Shown: positions 33,428-43,701, numbered from the stretch's first letter. The stretch: DNA of 64,000 nt from Bacillus proteolyticus (GCF_001884065.1 NZ_MACH01000079.1:54786-118785); one strand, 5' to 3'. The notes: generated by a model from the letters alone, not told the origin. Made by a program: numbers and translations.

Positions 33428-34174
33428 TTAAATTTCCAAATAGCCAAATTCCTTCGAAATCAAATTTGCCGTATTCATCACACTATGAATTATGATTTCA
33501 CGATTACTTCCCTGCATATACGATATAGGTCCAACAATATTAAGCGCCGCGATAGTTCTCCCGGTATAAGATCGAATAGGAGCTGCAATCCCATACAGTC
33601 CATGCTCATTTTCATTATCACTAATTGAATAGCCTTGCTTACGAATCTTCTGTAACTCTGTCTGGAATTGTTTTTCGCAAGTAATTGTATTAGGCGCTCG
33701 CGGTAAAAGCCCTTTTTCTGAAGTATATTCTAAGGAAGATGAATTAAATGAAAGCAGTACTTTCCCTGTACTTGTACAATATGCAGGTTCTCTTGATCCG
33801 ACATGTGTTGAAATTTGAACGGACTCCTTCGATGAAACCTTCAAAATAAATACAACATCACCTCGATCAAACATACCAATATGTACAGTACCACTAAAAT
33901 TTCTTACCAGTTCTTCAACCAGCGGAATCGCACCACTATAAATCTCTTGCTGAAACATGACTTGATTTCCCCACTCTAACAATTTCCAACCTAATCTATA
34001 TTTTCTTTGCTCATCTTGAATGAGCATTCCTTCTGCACACAACGTACGAACAAGGTGATGAACCGTACTTGCATTCATATTTAGTTTTTCCGCTATTTCA
34101 GAATTACCTAGTACAGGCTCATCACTTGTAAAACAATTTAGAATTTTACAAATTTTACTGATAGAAGCGATCAA
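33428..34174 (-). CDS. IclR family transcriptional regulator
   Basis: 248 residues. N-terminal winged helix (VLGNSEIAEKLNMNASTVHHLVRTLCAEGML, residues ~20-50) and C-terminal effector domain (AYCTSTGKVLLSF, IRSYTGRTIAALNIVGP). It likely controls the degradation operon in response to a pathway aromatic. The start is TTG 34174, with GGAGG eight bases upstream. A cre-like site is just upstream. Confidence 0.88.
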   Translation of the reverse strand: MIASISKICKILNCFTSDEPVLGNSEIAEKLNMNASTVHHLVRTLCAEGMLIQDEQRKYRLGWKLLEWGNQVMFQQEIYSGAIPLVEELVRNFSGTVHIGMFDRGDVVFILKVSSKESVQISTHVGSREPAYCTSTGKVLLSFNSSSLEYTSEKGLLPRAPNTITCEKQFQTELQKIRKQGYSISDNENEHGLYGIAAPIRSYTGRTIAALNIVGPISYMQGSNREIIIHSVMNTANLISKEFGYLEI

Positions 34175-34302
34175 ATCATTTACCTCCCCTATTCCAGTTA
34201 CAGTTCTCTAATTTTAGATGTTCTTAAAAATATAAGAAGATTTACATCCTAACAGTAAAATTCTTGTTATCATCTGTTGCTCCTTCCTTTTCTAAATAAA
34301 AA

Positions 34303-34316
34303 TGTAAGCGCGAACA
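34303..34316. promoter_or_regulatory. cre-like catabolite repression site
   Basis: TGTAAGCGCGAACA matches the CcpA consensus TGWAANCGNTNWCA at all but one fixed position and lies in the gap between the monooxygenase and IclR genes. It would let glucose repress the catabolic operon. Confidence 0.5.
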
Positions 34317-34323
34317 TTTTTAT

Positions 34324-35796
34324 TTAGCTCAAAGCACCTTCTGATGAACTCGATTGCAACGCATTGTTTACTAAGGAAAACGTTTGTTGTTTTTTGTACG
34401 CATTATAAAACATTCCCATTTTACGCACTGGATCTCCAGAATAATAACGCTCATATTGTAATAACCGTTGTCCAAAAGCTTCTCCACATAAATCCCATGC
34501 TAATTTAAATAAACGAACTCGTTCCTCAGAAGATACTCCTTCACGCCCAATGTAGTATTTTTCCATATCGTCTTGAATTTCGGGATTCATAAAATCTGCA
34601 CCTGTCGGTGACATTAATAATCCACCAGCACCAATGGTTTGAATAATCTCAATTGCACGCGGATACATTTTAGGTAATAAACTGCGTATTGTATCAAGTG
34701 GCAACCTTGCAGGAATAACTTCTCCATATGGATTCGTTTCATATTCATACTCAGCTACTTGTAAGAGTGCACGTATCGTTTCTACATCTTGCATAAGCTC
34801 TGCTAACTGGTTTTGTACATTCAAAAATCCGTCTACTCCTATCGAATCTGCTAATTTCATAGCTACTTCAGCAGCGAAAGAAAGCTTAACTAATCCTCTT
34901 ACTCCAGATTGATGCGCTGGTTGATGACCAATTCCCGTTTTAGGATACAATTGATTCCCAGCTTCTATATTTTGATAAATAAATACTTTATCCCATGGGA
35001 TAAACACATTATGAAATACTAGTAATGCATCCATTTCCTCAAACCTTGATGCAAGTGGATGATCAAATAAAGAGCGTTTTCCATCTTGCATTGGCTCACG
35101 ACAAAGAATTCTTAGTCCTGGTGCATCAATTGGGACTGCAAAAGAGATTGCATGACGTTCATCACCTGGTTTAAAACTCGGATAAGAATATATAATTACT
35201 TCGTCTGTAATCGGAGCGAGTGTCGCTAACATTTTAGCACCACTAACATACATCCCTTCCGTTGTTTCACTTACTACACCTAAATGCATCGTTTCATCTT
35301 CTTGTTGATGAGAAGCCTTACTCCGATCATTTTGCGGATTAATAATCGCATGTGTTAAAAACAAATCATTATCCCGTATATGCTTATAATAATTTTTTAT
35401 ATTCGCTCCCCAATCTGAATTGAACTTCTCAAAAAACCACGAATTACTTGCCATTGAGGTAACTGTTACATTTAAAAAGTCAGGTGTTCTTCCCATTAAA
35501 CCAAAGGTAGCTTTTGCCCACACTTCAAATAATTCACGGCGTGCTTTTAAGTCCTCATAATTTTTAGGTACTAAAAATGCATTTGATACCCTTTCTCCCG
35601 TCTCTTCGCATATATGAGTAATCTTATCTTGATATTCTGGATTGTGCTGCATATCATATAAGTTAGCAATTTGTAAAATAGGTTCGCGAAAAACATCTTC
35701 ATTTACTACATCCGTTACTCTTCTCCCGCCAATCCAAATTTCAGGATTTCTTTTTCGTAATCCTTCAATATATTGTTCCCCTGTTCTAATTGCCAT
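34324..35796 (-). CDS. FADH2-dependent aromatic monooxygenase, HpaB type (probable anthranilate 3-monooxygenase)
   Basis: 490 residues with the acyl-CoA-dehydrogenase-like fold of HpaB. Markers: [39 protein letters not shown] (FAD loop), [12 protein letters not shown], and [18 protein letters not shown]. HpaB itself acts on 4-hydroxyphenylacetate. Here the neighbours process 3-hydroxyanthranilate, so the likely substrate is anthranilate. No FAD reductase gene is in the cluster. ATG 35796 has GGAGGGG upstream. Confidence 0.78.
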   Translation of the reverse strand: MAIRTGEQYIEGLRKRNPEIWIGGRRVTDVVNEDVFREPILQIANLYDMQHNPEYQDKITHICEETGERVSNAFLVPKNYEDLKARRELFEVWAKATFGLMGRTPDFLNVTVTSMASNSWFFEKFNSDWGANIKNYYKHIRDNDLFLTHAIINPQNDRSKASHQQEDETMHLGVVSETTEGMYVSGAKMLATLAPITDEVIIYSYPSFKPGDERHAISFAVPIDAPGLRILCREPMQDGKRSLFDHPLASRFEEMDALLVFHNVFIPWDKVFIYQNIEAGNQLYPKTGIGHQPAHQSGVRGLVKLSFAAEVAMKLADSIGVDGFLNVQNQLAELMQDVETIRALLQVAEYEYETNPYGEVIPARLPLDTIRSLLPKMYPRAIEIIQTIGAGGLLMSPTGADFMNPEIQDDMEKYYIGREGVSSEERVRLFKLAWDLCGEAFGQRLLQYERYYSGDPVRKMGMFYNAYKKQQTFSLVNNALQSSSSEGALS

Positions 35797-35946
35797 TCTT
35801 TCCCCTCCAATTTCTCATAATAATATACTAAAAAGTTTAGAAATTCTATTAGATGACTGAATTTTCAATTATTATACCAATTTTAATTTGTTCAAGTTCC
35901 TCTTAATTTCATATTATGAAATTTTATTATTTTTTTAGAAAACATA

Positions 35947-35970
35947 AAAAAGGAACGGTTTCCCGTCCCT
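35947..35970 (-). terminator. Terminator of the spoIIP-like gene
   Basis: GGGACGG pairs with CCGTTCC around GAAA, followed by T6. It abuts the TGA stop at 35970. Confidence 0.8.
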
Positions 35971-37103
35971 CACCCATTCACTTTCTCTGCATCATTCCAA
36001 TAATACTTACTAAATGCTTCCGTTAACACATCAATGGTATTATATAGTTCGTCTAGCGTATTATCCACACCACCCACTTCAATTAACATTGCGTTTTTAG
36101 ATAAGTCTTGATTATATACACCATTTCCTTCTTTTTTATCCTTAGGGAATATTCCTCTACTTATTCCGTAATAGTTTTCATCTAAATAGCTATTGATCGC
36201 CCTTGCAATTTTTTCATTTTCAGCACGCCCTTCGTTTTCCATCCCAATAATAAAATATAATCTTGCATACGATTTCCCGTTAATGACTTTTGTTGTTACC
36301 TTCTTTCGCTGATCATCACGATGTATATCAATCGGAAACGCAATTTTACTATTCTGTGCTAATGCTTCTTTTACATATCCATGAGATGCTTTATACGACT
36401 GATACCATACCCATTTTTTGCTTGCTAGTAAATCACCCATATTCGTTTTATCATGAATTACTGGAATTCCTTGTCCTTCAAGTTGCTCTTTCATACGTTT
36501 CCCTAGTAAAGATACATTTACATCTGGGCTAGATGGATCGGTTGCCCCTGGTAATAATGGAAAGAAGGATTCCCAGCTGTGTGTATGGTAAATATATACT
36601 GCACTTTCACCTTTTTGCGTTCCATTCTTTTTTTGCACTGGATTTTTCTTTTCTGCTTCTGTAACTTTATCTTTTGCTACTTCTCGATTTTTCGTTACTT
36701 CCTCAATTGGTACACTAGATTCATTAGGAATATTCGTATAGTTTGTCCCTTCCCCAGCTACAATAATGTTAGAATAATATTTTGACATACCGGGTACTTC
36801 TTTACCAACAAACGTTCTTAAATCTTTAATTTTTAAATCCGTCGCGATAGAGAATAGTAAACTTCCAACTGAGTCCCGTTTATATTTTTTAAAATAATCA
36901 TATCCATAGTAATGATTCTCACTTTCTATCATTTGAACAAAACCTTGCATCGATACTTTTCCAAACCACTGATTCGCATAATAAGATTTCATTGTATGTA
37001 AAAGTGACGTCACAATCGACGCAATAATAATTACTACTAGTGCATATAAAAAGAGTAATGAAATTAGTTTCTTTCCATGTATACGAGTTGCAAACTTTTT
37101 CAC
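35970..37103 (-). CDS. SpoIIP-family stage II sporulation protein (first copy)
   Basis: 377 residues from GTG 37103 (AAGGTGAT upstream). One N-terminal membrane anchor (LISLLFLYALVVIIIASIVT), an extracellular linker, then the amidase/endopeptidase domain with YIYHTHSWESFFPLL and the ending MLIEVGGVDNTLDELY. SpoIIP degrades septal peptidoglycan to drive engulfment. It is a paralogue of the gene at 43779. Which copy is the classical spoIIP cannot be told, since neither lies by gpr in this window. Confidence 0.85.
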   Translation of the reverse strand: MKKFATRIHGKKLISLLFLYALVVIIIASIVTSLLHTMKSYYANQWFGKVSMQGFVQMIESENHYYGYDYFKKYKRDSVGSLLFSIATDLKIKDLRTFVGKEVPGMSKYYSNIIVAGEGTNYTNIPNESSVPIEEVTKNREVAKDKVTEAEKKNPVQKKNGTQKGESAVYIYHTHSWESFFPLLPGATDPSSPDVNVSLLGKRMKEQLEGQGIPVIHDKTNMGDLLASKKWVWYQSYKASHGYVKEALAQNSKIAFPIDIHRDDQRKKVTTKVINGKSYARLYFIIGMENEGRAENEKIARAINSYLDENYYGISRGIFPKDKKEGNGVYNQDLSKNAMLIEVGGVDNTLDELYNTIDVLTEAFSKYYWNDAEKVNG

Positions 37104-37156
37104 TGTATCACCTTCTTTATACATGAATATGTACAAGCTTTATGTAATATACGCAC

Positions 37157-37185
37157 AAAAAAAGAGAAATGGCATCCCATTTCTC
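37157..37185 (-). terminator. Terminator after the stomatin gene
   Basis: GAGAAATGG pairs with CCATTTCTC around GATG, followed by T7 on the minus strand. Confidence 0.8.
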
Positions 37186-37195
37186 CTTCTCACTC

Positions 37196-38167
37196 TTATT
37201 GTTCTTTACCTGTATCATTTGAAGGTAATTTCTTTGCTTGTTTTTCTTTAAAAATTTCCCCAATCGCACCAAGAGTACCAAGTGTTTCAATTGCATTAGA
37301 TGGAATAAAGACTTTATTTGCTGGCCCTTTCGCAACCTCAATCAATGATTCAAATGATTTATAAGCAAGTACGCGCTCATCTAAATCTGCTGCACGAAGT
37401 AACTCAATTCGATTTTGTTCTGCTTTTGCAATTTCATCAATCGCTCTTGCTTCCCCTTGCGCTTCTAATTCTTTTGCTTCTTTTATACCTTCAGCTTCAC
37501 GAATACGTGCTTCTTTATCCCCTTCAGCCATCAAGATTTTACTTTGTTTTTCACCTTCAGCACGAAGAACCTTATCTTGTTTTGCAGCTTCCGCTTCTAA
37601 AATGATCGCACGTTTATTACGTTCTGCTTTCATTTGTTTTTCCATCGATGCTTGCACATCTTTTGGCGGGTTAATATCTACTACTTCAACACGTTCAATA
37701 CGAACGCCCCATTTTTCTGTTGCTTCGTCAAGCGCTAAGCGAATTTCTGTTGAAATTTTCTCACGACCTGATAATGTTTCATCAAGCTCCATTTTACCAA
37801 TAATTTGACGCATAGTTGCAGAAGTAATATTGCGAACACCATATTCATAATTAGAAATACCGTATGTCGCAAGTTCTGGTTCAACAATTTGATAGAAAAT
37901 AATTGTATCAATTTCTACTTGTACATTATCTTTCGTTATTACCTTTTGCGGTGGTACATTCGTTTGTTGAATACGTAGATCATGATATACACGAACGCGA
38001 TCTACAATCGGGATTAAAATATTTAATCCTGGGTGCATAATGCGCTGAAATTTACCAAACCTTTCAATAACCCCAACTTTTTGCTGTGGGATAATTTTAA
38101 TCGTCAATGCAACAAATACAACGACAATCAATGCGAAAATAATCGTTAACGTTACTGCTACTACCAT
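37196..38167 (-). CDS. SPFH/Band 7 stomatin-like membrane protein
   Basis: 323 residues. One N-terminal membrane anchor (~1-25), the SPFH domain (KIIPQQKVGVIERFGKFQRIM, residues 27-180) and a coiled-coil-rich tail with repeated acidic/basic heptads (EAEAAKQDKVLRAEGEKQSK). These proteins form membrane microdomain cages and pair with an NfeD protein. ATG 38167 has AAGGAGAG upstream, two bases after the NfeD stop, so the pair is one operon. Confidence 0.9.
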   Translation of the reverse strand: MVVAVTLTIIFALIVVVFVALTIKIIPQQKVGVIERFGKFQRIMHPGLNILIPIVDRVRVYHDLRIQQTNVPPQKVITKDNVQVEIDTIIFYQIVEPELATYGISNYEYGVRNITSATMRQIIGKMELDETLSGREKISTEIRLALDEATEKWGVRIERVEVVDINPPKDVQASMEKQMKAERNKRAIILEAEAAKQDKVLRAEGEKQSKILMAEGDKEARIREAEGIKEAKELEAQGEARAIDEIAKAEQNRIELLRAADLDERVLAYKSFESLIEVAKGPANKVFIPSNAIETLGTLGAIGEIFKEKQAKKLPSNDTGKEQ

Positions 38168-38169
38168 AT

Positions 38170-38598
38170 TTATTCACTCTCCTTTTTTACTTGTAAAATA
38201 GTACTATGCCTCTTTATAACAACGACTTTTTCTCCAGCATCAATAGGAGTATCCGAAATAGCTGTCCAAGTATCTCCATCCACTTTCACAATACCGTTCA
38301 CTTCACTTGTAATCGCTTGCATAACAATTCCCTTTTTACCAACAAGTTTATCTACTGTATCAATAAAACCTTTTGCTTCTCGAAAGTTTTTTGAAATTCT
38401 TTTCGTAAAGAAGGTCAATGTTAAACTGACAATCGCACCAGCAACAACTTGTAAAAATAGTGCATCAGGAGCAAACAAAGCAATAAGACCTCCGACAACA
38501 GCTCCAATCCCAAGCCAAAGCATGTAAAACGTAATCGACAACATTTCTGCGATAAATAAAATACCTGCTATTATGAACCAAATCACCCATCCGGCCAT
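38170..38598 (-). CDS. NfeD family protein
   Basis: 142 residues from ATG 38598 (GAGGG eight bases upstream; a TTG six bases earlier is unlikely). Three to four membrane segments, starting MAGWVIWFIIAGILFIAEML, then a C-terminal OB-fold with GKKGIVMQAITSEVNGIVKVDGD and GEKVVVIKRHSTILQV. It is the short NfeD type that works with the adjacent stomatin, perhaps in membrane stress. Confidence 0.9.
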   Translation of the reverse strand: MAGWVIWFIIAGILFIAEMLSITFYMLWLGIGAVVGGLIALFAPDALFLQVVAGAIVSLTLTFFTKRISKNFREAKGFIDTVDKLVGKKGIVMQAITSEVNGIVKVDGDTWTAISDTPIDAGEKVVVIKRHSTILQVKKESE

Positions 38599-38872
38599 AT
38601 GCAACCCTCACTTTCTTTCTCATTTTCTATATGTATATGAAGAAAAGAATGGTTTATCCGCCCTTTCTCATAGAGGGGCGTTTGCTACAAGCTATTATAT
38701 ATATTCGCTGTTACAACAAGCATTAATAAAATACTATATTAATATATTCTTCATTATACATGAAAATTCCTTTCAAAAAATGACAAAAAATTTAATTCTT
38801 TCAAAAATATAACCAGCAGATTATAATAATTATAATTAAAAAGCATTATTGATTTGAAAGGTGGTATTTTTA

Positions 38873-40090
38873 TTGGGGAATTGTTCACTGGTTTACTATT
38901 TAGGTTCCAAAATATGTATTACCCTTGCTGACATTGTATACGTAATGATTATTACAACTCACATCTATATCACAACTAAATCAGCTACAATTACCGCTCT
39001 CTTTCCATTATTACAAGTTATTACAAATCTTATCGCTAACATATCTGCACCACTTATAATGAATTGGCTTCCATCTTATACGTTGCTATATACTCTGCAA
39101 TGGCTGAAAACAGCTCTTTTGCTATTATTAATGATTTTATTCCCGGTCTTATCCACAAACATTTTAGCTCTATTAACTTTCATTTTTTTCATTTCATTAT
39201 GTAGTGGGTGGAGTGCTCCATTACTATACAGCATCCTTCCACGCCTAACACCAAAAGAAAAATTGGTAAAAATAAATAGTATCTTTTCCTTTTCAACACA
39301 AATTGCACAAGCGACAGCTTATTCATTTACAAGTATTATAGTTCTTCTCATTGGCGCTACTTCTACACTCATGATTAATAACATTTTGATGATTTTTGGA
39401 TGTGTTGCATTACACTTTTCATTACGTTCCATACATACTGAACGAGTAACAGAGCCTTCCTCTTCAAAAAGCACCGCTTTATTAGAAGGCTGGAAACTAT
39501 TATTTCATCACCCTTCTTTGCGCACAGTTACACTAATGGACTTAATTGAAACTTTCGCAGGAACAATATGGATTGGCGCTATTACGATGGCATATGTAAC
39601 GACTATTCTACATAAAGGTGAAGAATGGTGGGGATATATTAATACAAGTTACTATGTCGGTACATTAATTGGTGGTCTAATAGCGTGGAGAATGAGTTCA
39701 TACATTCAAAACAATTTAATACGCTCCATGGCGTTAGGCTCTCTTATGTTTAGTATCCTTACGTTTCTATATGGTGTTACAAGCAACGCATTTATCGCTA
39801 TATTTCTTTGCATTCTAATGGGACCATGTTATCAAATTAGAGATATTTCTCAAACAACAGTTCTTCAATCAAGTGTCTCTCCTTCATTATTATTAAAGAT
39901 GTATACAGCCCATGGTGCACTTCTCTCGACAGCTTCCGGCCTTTCTATGCTTAGCGTCGGCATTATTACTGATGTGTTCGGTGTTCGTACGATTTATATG
40001 ATCGCTTCTTTTCTTATTTTATGTTCTGCCTGTTTATCTTTTAGCTTATTAAAATATCAGAAGACAGAGAAGAAAGATATTTCATTTTAA
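38873..40090 (+). CDS. MFS transporter
   Basis: 405 residues, about 12 membrane segments, from TTG 38873 with AAAGGTGG eight bases upstream (GTG 38861 lies inside that site). It begins MGNCSLVYYLGSKICITLAD and has an inner loop SIHTERVTEPSSSKSTALLEG after helix 6. It resembles MFS_3/enterobactin-exporter-like proteins; the substrate is unknown. Divergent from the NfeD-stomatin operon, 274 bases away. Confidence 0.75.
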   Translation: MGNCSLVYYLGSKICITLADIVYVMIITTHIYITTKSATITALFPLLQVITNLIANISAPLIMNWLPSYTLLYTLQWLKTALLLLLMILFPVLSTNILALLTFIFFISLCSGWSAPLLYSILPRLTPKEKLVKINSIFSFSTQIAQATAYSFTSIIVLLIGATSTLMINNILMIFGCVALHFSLRSIHTERVTEPSSSKSTALLEGWKLLFHHPSLRTVTLMDLIETFAGTIWIGAITMAYVTTILHKGEEWWGYINTSYYVGTLIGGLIAWRMSSYIQNNLIRSMALGSLMFSILTFLYGVTSNAFIAIFLCILMGPCYQIRDISQTTVLQSSVSPSLLLKMYTAHGALLSTASGLSMLSVGIITDVFGVRTIYMIASFLILCSACLSFSLLKYQKTEKKDISF

Positions 40091-40101
40091 TCTATAAAGC
40101 A

Positions 40102-40128
40102 AAAAGGACAGGGTTCACCTGTCCTTTT
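40102..40128. terminator. Terminator
   Basis: AAAAGGACAGG pairs with CCTGTCCTTTT around GTTCA; works in both directions between the MFS gene and the convergent amidase. Confidence 0.85.
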
Positions 40129-40139
40129 GTATTCTCTAT

Positions 40140-41614
40140 TCATGATAAGTTTGGTATCTTTCTATGTTTTGTCGCTTGTTCAAACGCGTATGCTAGTTTA
40201 ATTAATATTCCTTCACTAAAAGCAGTACTTGCAATCGTAATTCCAAAAGGTCTCCCGCTTTCCATATATCCCGCAGGCATTGCTATAGATGGATAACCTG
40301 CCTTCGCACATATAGTGGATCCTATATAGGATGGAAACAGAATCGCATCAAGTTTATATTTTTCCAAAGCAAAATCAATACCCTGTTCTTGAGAAAAATA
40401 TACATCTTCTAATCTTGCATTTAAATATTCAGGATTTCTTAACGTGTTAGGAAAATCTATTCTTCTCTCTAATTTAGCTTGTCCATATTTCAAAGCTCTT
40501 TCTGCTATATTTTCATTAAACTCTATTAATTCCAACATAGAATGTACTGGAGTGGTAAAAGGTAATTTAGAAAGATAGTTATCTAAGCTATGCTTCAGTT
40601 CATAAAGCGGAACTCCCCAGCTCCATTCTCTGTGAAAAGAAGGAATATCAATATTTTCTACTACTGTCGCTCCCTCACTACGTAATACTTGGATCGTTTC
40701 CTTAAACAATTTTTCATCGTACTCACCAGATTCGTAATATTCTTTGGTGCATTGCTAAACACACCAATCTTCGCCCCCTTTAAACCGTTAGCATCGAGGT
40801 AAGTTGTATAATCTTGATATGCCATTCCTTCACTTTTATGAGTAGCTACATCCTTCTCATCCACCCCAGTTAGACTCCCTAGCAAAATAGCAGCATCTGT
40901 TACTGTTCTAGCAAATGGCCCAGCTGTATCTTGTGAATAAGTGAAAGGAATAATTCCACTACGACTAATTAACCCAACAGTTGGCTTAATACCTACAACC
41001 GAGTTTTGAACAGCTGGGCTCAAAATAGAAGCATCTGTCTCTGTTCCAACGGATAATACAGTAAAGTTAGCGGCAACTGCTATAGCAGACCCTGTACTGG
41101 AGCCACCAACGAACATATCATCCTCTCCTGTACCGTAAGGATTAATTGTTTGACCACCTCTTGCACTATATCCGGCCCACATTTCAAAAGACATTGCATT
41201 TGCTAGCTCTGTCATATTCGTTTTACCTATTATCACCGCTCCTGCCTCTCGCAATTTTGTAACGAGAAATGCATCTTCACTACTTATATTTTGTTCTAGG
41301 GCAATCGTACCTGCACTTGTATGCATGGAATCATTCGTTCCAATATTGTCCTTTAGCAAAACAGGTATACCATGCAATCGTCCCCTTACACCTTTTATCT
41401 TTCTTTCATAATCTAACGCTTCTGCAATAAAAATAGCATCCGGGTTTATTTCTAAAATAGAATTAATTTTCGGTCCATCTTGATCATATTGTGCAATTCT
41501 ATGAAGATAATACATAACTAATTCTTTGGAAGATAACGTTCCTTCTTCCATTGCGGTCTGTATATCATGAATTGTTAATTCTTTTTTTAATACTGTATTA
41601 AACTGAATTTCCAT
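40140..41614 (-). pseudogene. Amidase, frameshifted
   Basis: Two frames together make a ~490-residue amidase signature protein. The N-terminal part has KDNIGTNDSMHTSAGT (catalytic Lys region), GSSTGSAIAVAANF (cis-Ser) and ETDASILSPA (Ser nucleophile). The frame then reads FSNAPKNITNL and stops at 40661. A one-base shift near 40740 (three A where four would fit APKEYYESGEYDEKLFKET) continues to LEKYKLDAILFPSY and AGYPSIAMPAGYM, ending at 40140. Without correction the enzyme would lose its C-terminal third, so it is probably inactive. Confidence 0.8.
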
Positions 41615-41755
41615 TTATATTCTCCTTTATATCCCCTTTTAGTTTTTACGAATACTTCTTACTTTTTCATTTTTTCACCTCAACCTATTCCAAATTAATA
41701 TCCCTTTAAAAGTTTCAACTTACTTTTTAATACACCTTTAATTTCCCGAAAAATA

Positions 41756-41799
41756 AAAAGAGTCTGAAACGAATTATCCTTCGCTTCAAACTCTTTTTT
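41756..41799 (-). terminator. Terminator of the Nudix gene
   Basis: AAGAGTTTGAAGCGAA and TTCGTTTCAGACTCTT form a long stem followed by T5 on the minus strand. Confidence 0.8.
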
Positions 41800-41800
41800 A

Positions 41801-42247
41801 TTACTGTGCATATACCTCATCTAACAAATGTAAAAACTCTCCCTGTTTTCCTGCTAATTCAGGGCATTTTGCAATATCAATCCATTCGTAGCAAAATACT
41901 AAACCTTTGTCTTCCTCACCAGCACTTACTTTATGTTCCCACGTATCTTTCACATCTGTTAATAATGAAATGTGGAAAAAATGACGTTTTTGATATTCCT
42001 TTTTTTCTTTCATATAAATAATGTAATCAGAAAGGAAGCGCTCGATACAAAAATGGCGTAGTCCTGACTCTTCTTGCACTTCACGTAAAATTGCTGCCTC
42101 TAACGTTTCCCCTTCATCTACTGTCCCACCTGGCACTTGGATACCAGCCTCTCGTATATCACGATGTTTAAAAACGAGTAGTTGCATAACCCCTTCTTTT
42201 TCTCTCGTAATATATGCATGTACCTTTTTCTTATATAACATCGTCAT
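41801..42247 (-). CDS. Nudix hydrolase
   Basis: 148 residues. The Nudix box is GGTVDEGETLEAAILREVQE-ESGL (residues ~37-60), matching GX5EX7REUXEEXGU. It hydrolyses a nucleoside diphosphate linked to X; the substrate is unknown. GGGGAGAAGG precedes ATG 42247. Follows the carboxypeptidase gene by 23 bases, so cotranscription is likely. Confidence 0.85.
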   Translation of the reverse strand: MTMLYKKKVHAYITREKEGVMQLLVFKHRDIREAGIQVPGGTVDEGETLEAAILREVQEESGLRHFCIERFLSDYIIYMKEKKEYQKRHFFHISLLTDVKDTWEHKVSAGEEDKGLVFCYEWIDIAKCPELAGKQGEFLHLLDEVYAQ

Positions 42248-42270
42248 CTTAGCCTTCTCCCCTCAATTCA

Positions 42271-43011
42271 TTACTGTGTTACTTCTTCAATCGTCAGTTG
42301 GTTTTCATATAAATATGTAGCTTGCGGATTCCCAACATAGCGTACATGCCACGGTTCATAACGATAACCGGTAATCCCTTCTTTCTCTTTCGTATATCGA
42401 ATAACAAAACCAAACTTATGGGCATTTTCAGAAAGCCACTTACCTTCTTTCGTCTCCCCAAAAACAGTTTCTAACTGAAACTTAGCTGATTGAGATGTAA
42501 TATCCATAGCTAGTCCTGTTTGATGTTCACTCGTACCAGGGACTGCACTAGACATTGCTGTCTTTGCTTCTCCATCTTGCCTTTTATACATCGTATTTAA
42601 TGCTTTTTGTCGATCAAAAGATCTAAATCCAGAGACTGCAAAAAGGAAAATCCGCTCATTATTAGCTTGCTTAAACATTTCTTCAAGTGCCAACGCTGCC
42701 TCTTTCCTCATCTTTTTCTTCTCTTGATCACCTTCACTAGAGTAACGTACTTTCGGAATAACTAAATCTGGCGGTCTATACCCATCTGGTAATCGCCTAT
42801 TTTTATTCACAAGTACAAGCATCGAATTTGGATTACTAATGACTGCGATATCCCCATCCATATTAGCAATCGTTTCTTTTGCTTTTGGGAATATATTATT
42901 TACATTTACTTCCCGCGCCTCTTGATCCTTGTACATCTTATAATTTATTCCTGCTACTCCAACAATTAGTATCATTGCTACGATACCAAGTAGTACCCAT
43001 CTTTTTTTCAT
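42271..43011 (-). CDS. D-alanyl-D-alanine carboxypeptidase, VanY/M15B type
   Basis: 246 residues. A membrane anchor/signal (LLGIVAMILIVGVAGINY, ~6-23) and the zinc peptidase domain with SEHQTGLAMDIT (SxHxxGxAxD) and YEPWHVRYVG (ExxH). It trims D-Ala from peptidoglycan stem peptides outside the membrane. It lies between a GNAT gene and a Nudix gene with short gaps. Confidence 0.9.
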   Translation of the reverse strand: MKKRWVLLGIVAMILIVGVAGINYKMYKDQEAREVNVNNIFPKAKETIANMDGDIAVISNPNSMLVLVNKNRRLPDGYRPPDLVIPKVRYSSEGDQEKKKMRKEAALALEEMFKQANNERIFLFAVSGFRSFDRQKALNTMYKRQDGEAKTAMSSAVPGTSEHQTGLAMDITSQSAKFQLETVFGETKEGKWLSENAHKFGFVIRYTKEKEGITGYRYEPWHVRYVGNPQATYLYENQLTIEEVTQ

Positions 43012-43022
43012 ATAACGACCTC

Positions 43023-43520
43023 TTATTTTAATAATTTGGCCATTTCATACTCATCGACACCTTTTCCATCGATGATAAGAGCAGATTTTTTGACACCTTC
43101 TTGTTCAAATCCAATTTTGCTATATAGTGCCTGAGCTCTTGTATTGTGGGCCATTACCGTTAATTCTAAACGCCATACATCATGTAATCTTGCCCACTTC
43201 TCTACTTTTTTAAACAAACTCGTTCCAATACCTCGGCCACTATACTCTTGCAAAATACCAATTACAATGCCTGCCACATGTCTCTTTCTTTGAATATTAT
43301 TTCCATTAACTAAAATAAATCCTACTATTCTCTCTTCTTCAACTGCTACAAATATTGTCGCATATTCATTTTCTATAAAACGGTGGACCATCTTTTCTTG
43401 TTGCTCTACTGTAGTTTTTCGTTCTCCTGGTTCGTATAACATAAATTTCGTTTCTTCGTCTAATTGCTTACTTAATTGTAAAAATAATGCTGCATCTTCT
43501 ACTCTAATCTCCCGAATCAC
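43023..43520 (-). CDS. GNAT family N-acetyltransferase
   Basis: 165 residues from GTG 43520 (AGGGTGAT seven bases upstream); an ATG at 43538 lacks a ribosome site. Motif A GIVIGILQEYSGRGIGTSLFK and motif B LELTVMAHNTRAQALYSKIGF. Resembles the RimI-like branch. The acceptor is unknown. Precedes the VanY-type gene by 11 bases. Confidence 0.83.
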   Translation of the reverse strand: MIREIRVEDAALFLQLSKQLDEETKFMLYEPGERKTTVEQQEKMVHRFIENEYATIFVAVEEERIVGFILVNGNNIQRKRHVAGIVIGILQEYSGRGIGTSLFKKVEKWARLHDVWRLELTVMAHNTRAQALYSKIGFEQEGVKKSALIIDGKGVDEYEMAKLLK

Positions 43521-43701
43521 CTTGATCACCCTACCCATTCCATTAGTTAAAAATTTTCCTTATAAAAAGATTTTCTCTACTATTCTGAAAAAACCCTTTC
43601 TAAATTCCTTACTATAAATAGACAAATTTCGATATTACTATAATAATAGTTAATTATGTCTATTATGTGACATTTCTTTCTAACCATAACTTATGTCCAA
43701 A

